Source: Bacteroidota bacterium (GTDB lineage Bacteria > Bacteroidota > Bacteroidia > Palsa-965). From it: DNA of 64,000 nt. The stretch covers positions 248,001 to 312,000 of the forward strand of contig JADBYT010000002.1 of the NCBI GenBank assembly GCA_020402865.1, in the 5' to 3' direction. A model generated the notes under the pieces. It saw nothing but the letters and a program-made list of their open reading frames with translations, searched no databases and had not been told where the DNA came from. This document shows, one piece after another, positions 63,569 to 64,000 of this stretch. A program made the translations under genes and the position numbers. Position 1 is the first letter of the stretch, and every line of letters begins with the position of its first letter.

Positions 63569-64000
63569 TCAGTATTTCGCACCGCCCGCACCAATCTGCT
63601 CAATCGGGTGCCAGGTGGTTTTTACTTCCTGCAGGTCGATAATGAAATACGGATTTTGTGCTGCGGCATCACTCCAGTTGTTTTCGCTCCAGTTGAATGT
63701 ACGTTTCACATTGGCCGCTGCTTTTTCCTGCGCCAGTTTCCAGTCGGCGGCGCTGCCCGCTGCCATTACCAGTGCATTCACATCCATGTGTGAGGCCATG
63801 TGGCTGAGCAGCTCTTTGATTTGGCCGGTGAGAATATTTATCACACCGCCGGGCAAATCGGAAGTAGCCAGCACTTCGCCAAACGTAATGGCGCAAAGCG
63901 GCTTTTGTTCCGAAGCCAGCACCACACAAGTGTTGCCGCCGGCAATTACCGGCGCAATAACCGATACAAGCCCGGCCAGCGACGTATCCTGCGGTGCCAC
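63569..64000 (-). CDS. aldehyde dehydrogenase-like protein, partial, probably non-catalytic
   Basis: 144 residues of the C-terminal end; the start lies beyond the window edge. APQDTSLAGLVSVIAPVIAGGNTCVVLASEQKPL corresponds to the ALDH cofactor-domain segment and SDLPGGVINILTG follows. Then the sequence runs straight to a short tail (NPYFIIDLQEVKTTWHPI) without the catalytic Cys region or the general-base Glu loop. It resembles the inactive second half of ALDH16-type systems. The active partner may be the enzyme at 17853-19346. Confidence 0.75.
   Translation of the reverse strand: MAPQDTSLAGLVSVIAPVIAGGNTCVVLASEQKPLCAITFGEVLATSDLPGGVINILTGQIKELLSHMASHMDVNALVMAAGSAADWKLAQEKAAANVKRTFNWSENNWSDAAAQNPYFIIDLQEVKTTWHPIEQIGAGGAKY

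Overview
The window looks like chromosomal DNA of a Bacteroidota bacterium. The evidence is a full-length SprA (type IX secretion translocon), two proteins with type IX C-terminal sorting domains (one type A, one type B), a TonB-dependent receptor paired with a DUF4249 lipoprotein, RemB/Wzi-like barrels, and several promoters matching the phylum's TTTG-N19-21-TAnnTTTG consensus. The order maeB-ruvA-sprA-gcvH-vanZ is, to my knowledge, common in this phylum. The class cannot be fixed from this sequence. TAA, TAG and TGA are all used as stops.

Layout. 1-3.3 kb: a partial beta-barrel gene, a small stress-type group (lipoprotein, CsbD, AraC regulator) and a gene-poor stretch with hairpin repeats. 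3.3-16.6 kb: plus-strand housekeeping and secretion block (maeB, ruvA, sprA, gcvH, vanZ-like, two acetyltransferases, an acyltransferase). 16.6-20.3 kb: minus-strand tandem-GNAT protein, aldehyde dehydrogenase and deoC. 20.4-31.4 kb: secreted glycosidase-like protein, cysC, an Upf1-like helicase with an endonuclease/exonuclease/phosphatase protein, a 1280-residue SBBP-repeat surface protein, an alpha/beta hydrolase and a small secreted protein.

31.6-34.6 kb is the most unusual part. A promoter is followed by a structured leader with three overlapping mini-ORFs and two strong intrinsic terminators. Next come a tRNA-sized folded RNA and a tightly packed array of six tRNA or tRNA-like genes (Lys-TTT, Ile-TAT, a defective Thr-like one, Phe-GAA, Arg-ACG, His-GTG). 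Two short ORFs and a full RtcB RNA ligase complete the run before a double terminator. Several of the tRNAs have odd identity positions or arms. I propose this as a candidate RNA-repair, tRNA-decoy or tRNA-sensing locus; that role is inference.

34.7-47.1 kb: two convergent CAP-domain genes; a SAM-I riboswitch ahead of a methyltransferase gene and metH; a TonB-dependent receptor with its DUF4249 partner; two tiny membrane proteins. 47.1-53 kb: a minus-strand cytochrome c oxidase assembly operon (cyoE, two subunit III genes, subunit IV, a cysteine-free SCO-like protein, SCO1, DUF420, a small membrane protein) ending in a PhyH-type dioxygenase gene broken by an in-frame TAG. 53-58 kb: a WecA/MraY-type sugar-phosphate transferase flanked by two RemB/Wzi-like barrels. 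57.8-59.5 kb: DUF3307 and SatD genes behind an array of five 20-bp operator-like palindromes. 59.5-64 kb: GDP-fucose synthesis (gmd, fcl) with cysQ, a GNAT, a toxin-antitoxin pair overlapping cysQ, and the end of a catalytically incomplete aldehyde dehydrogenase that may pair with the one at 17.9 kb.
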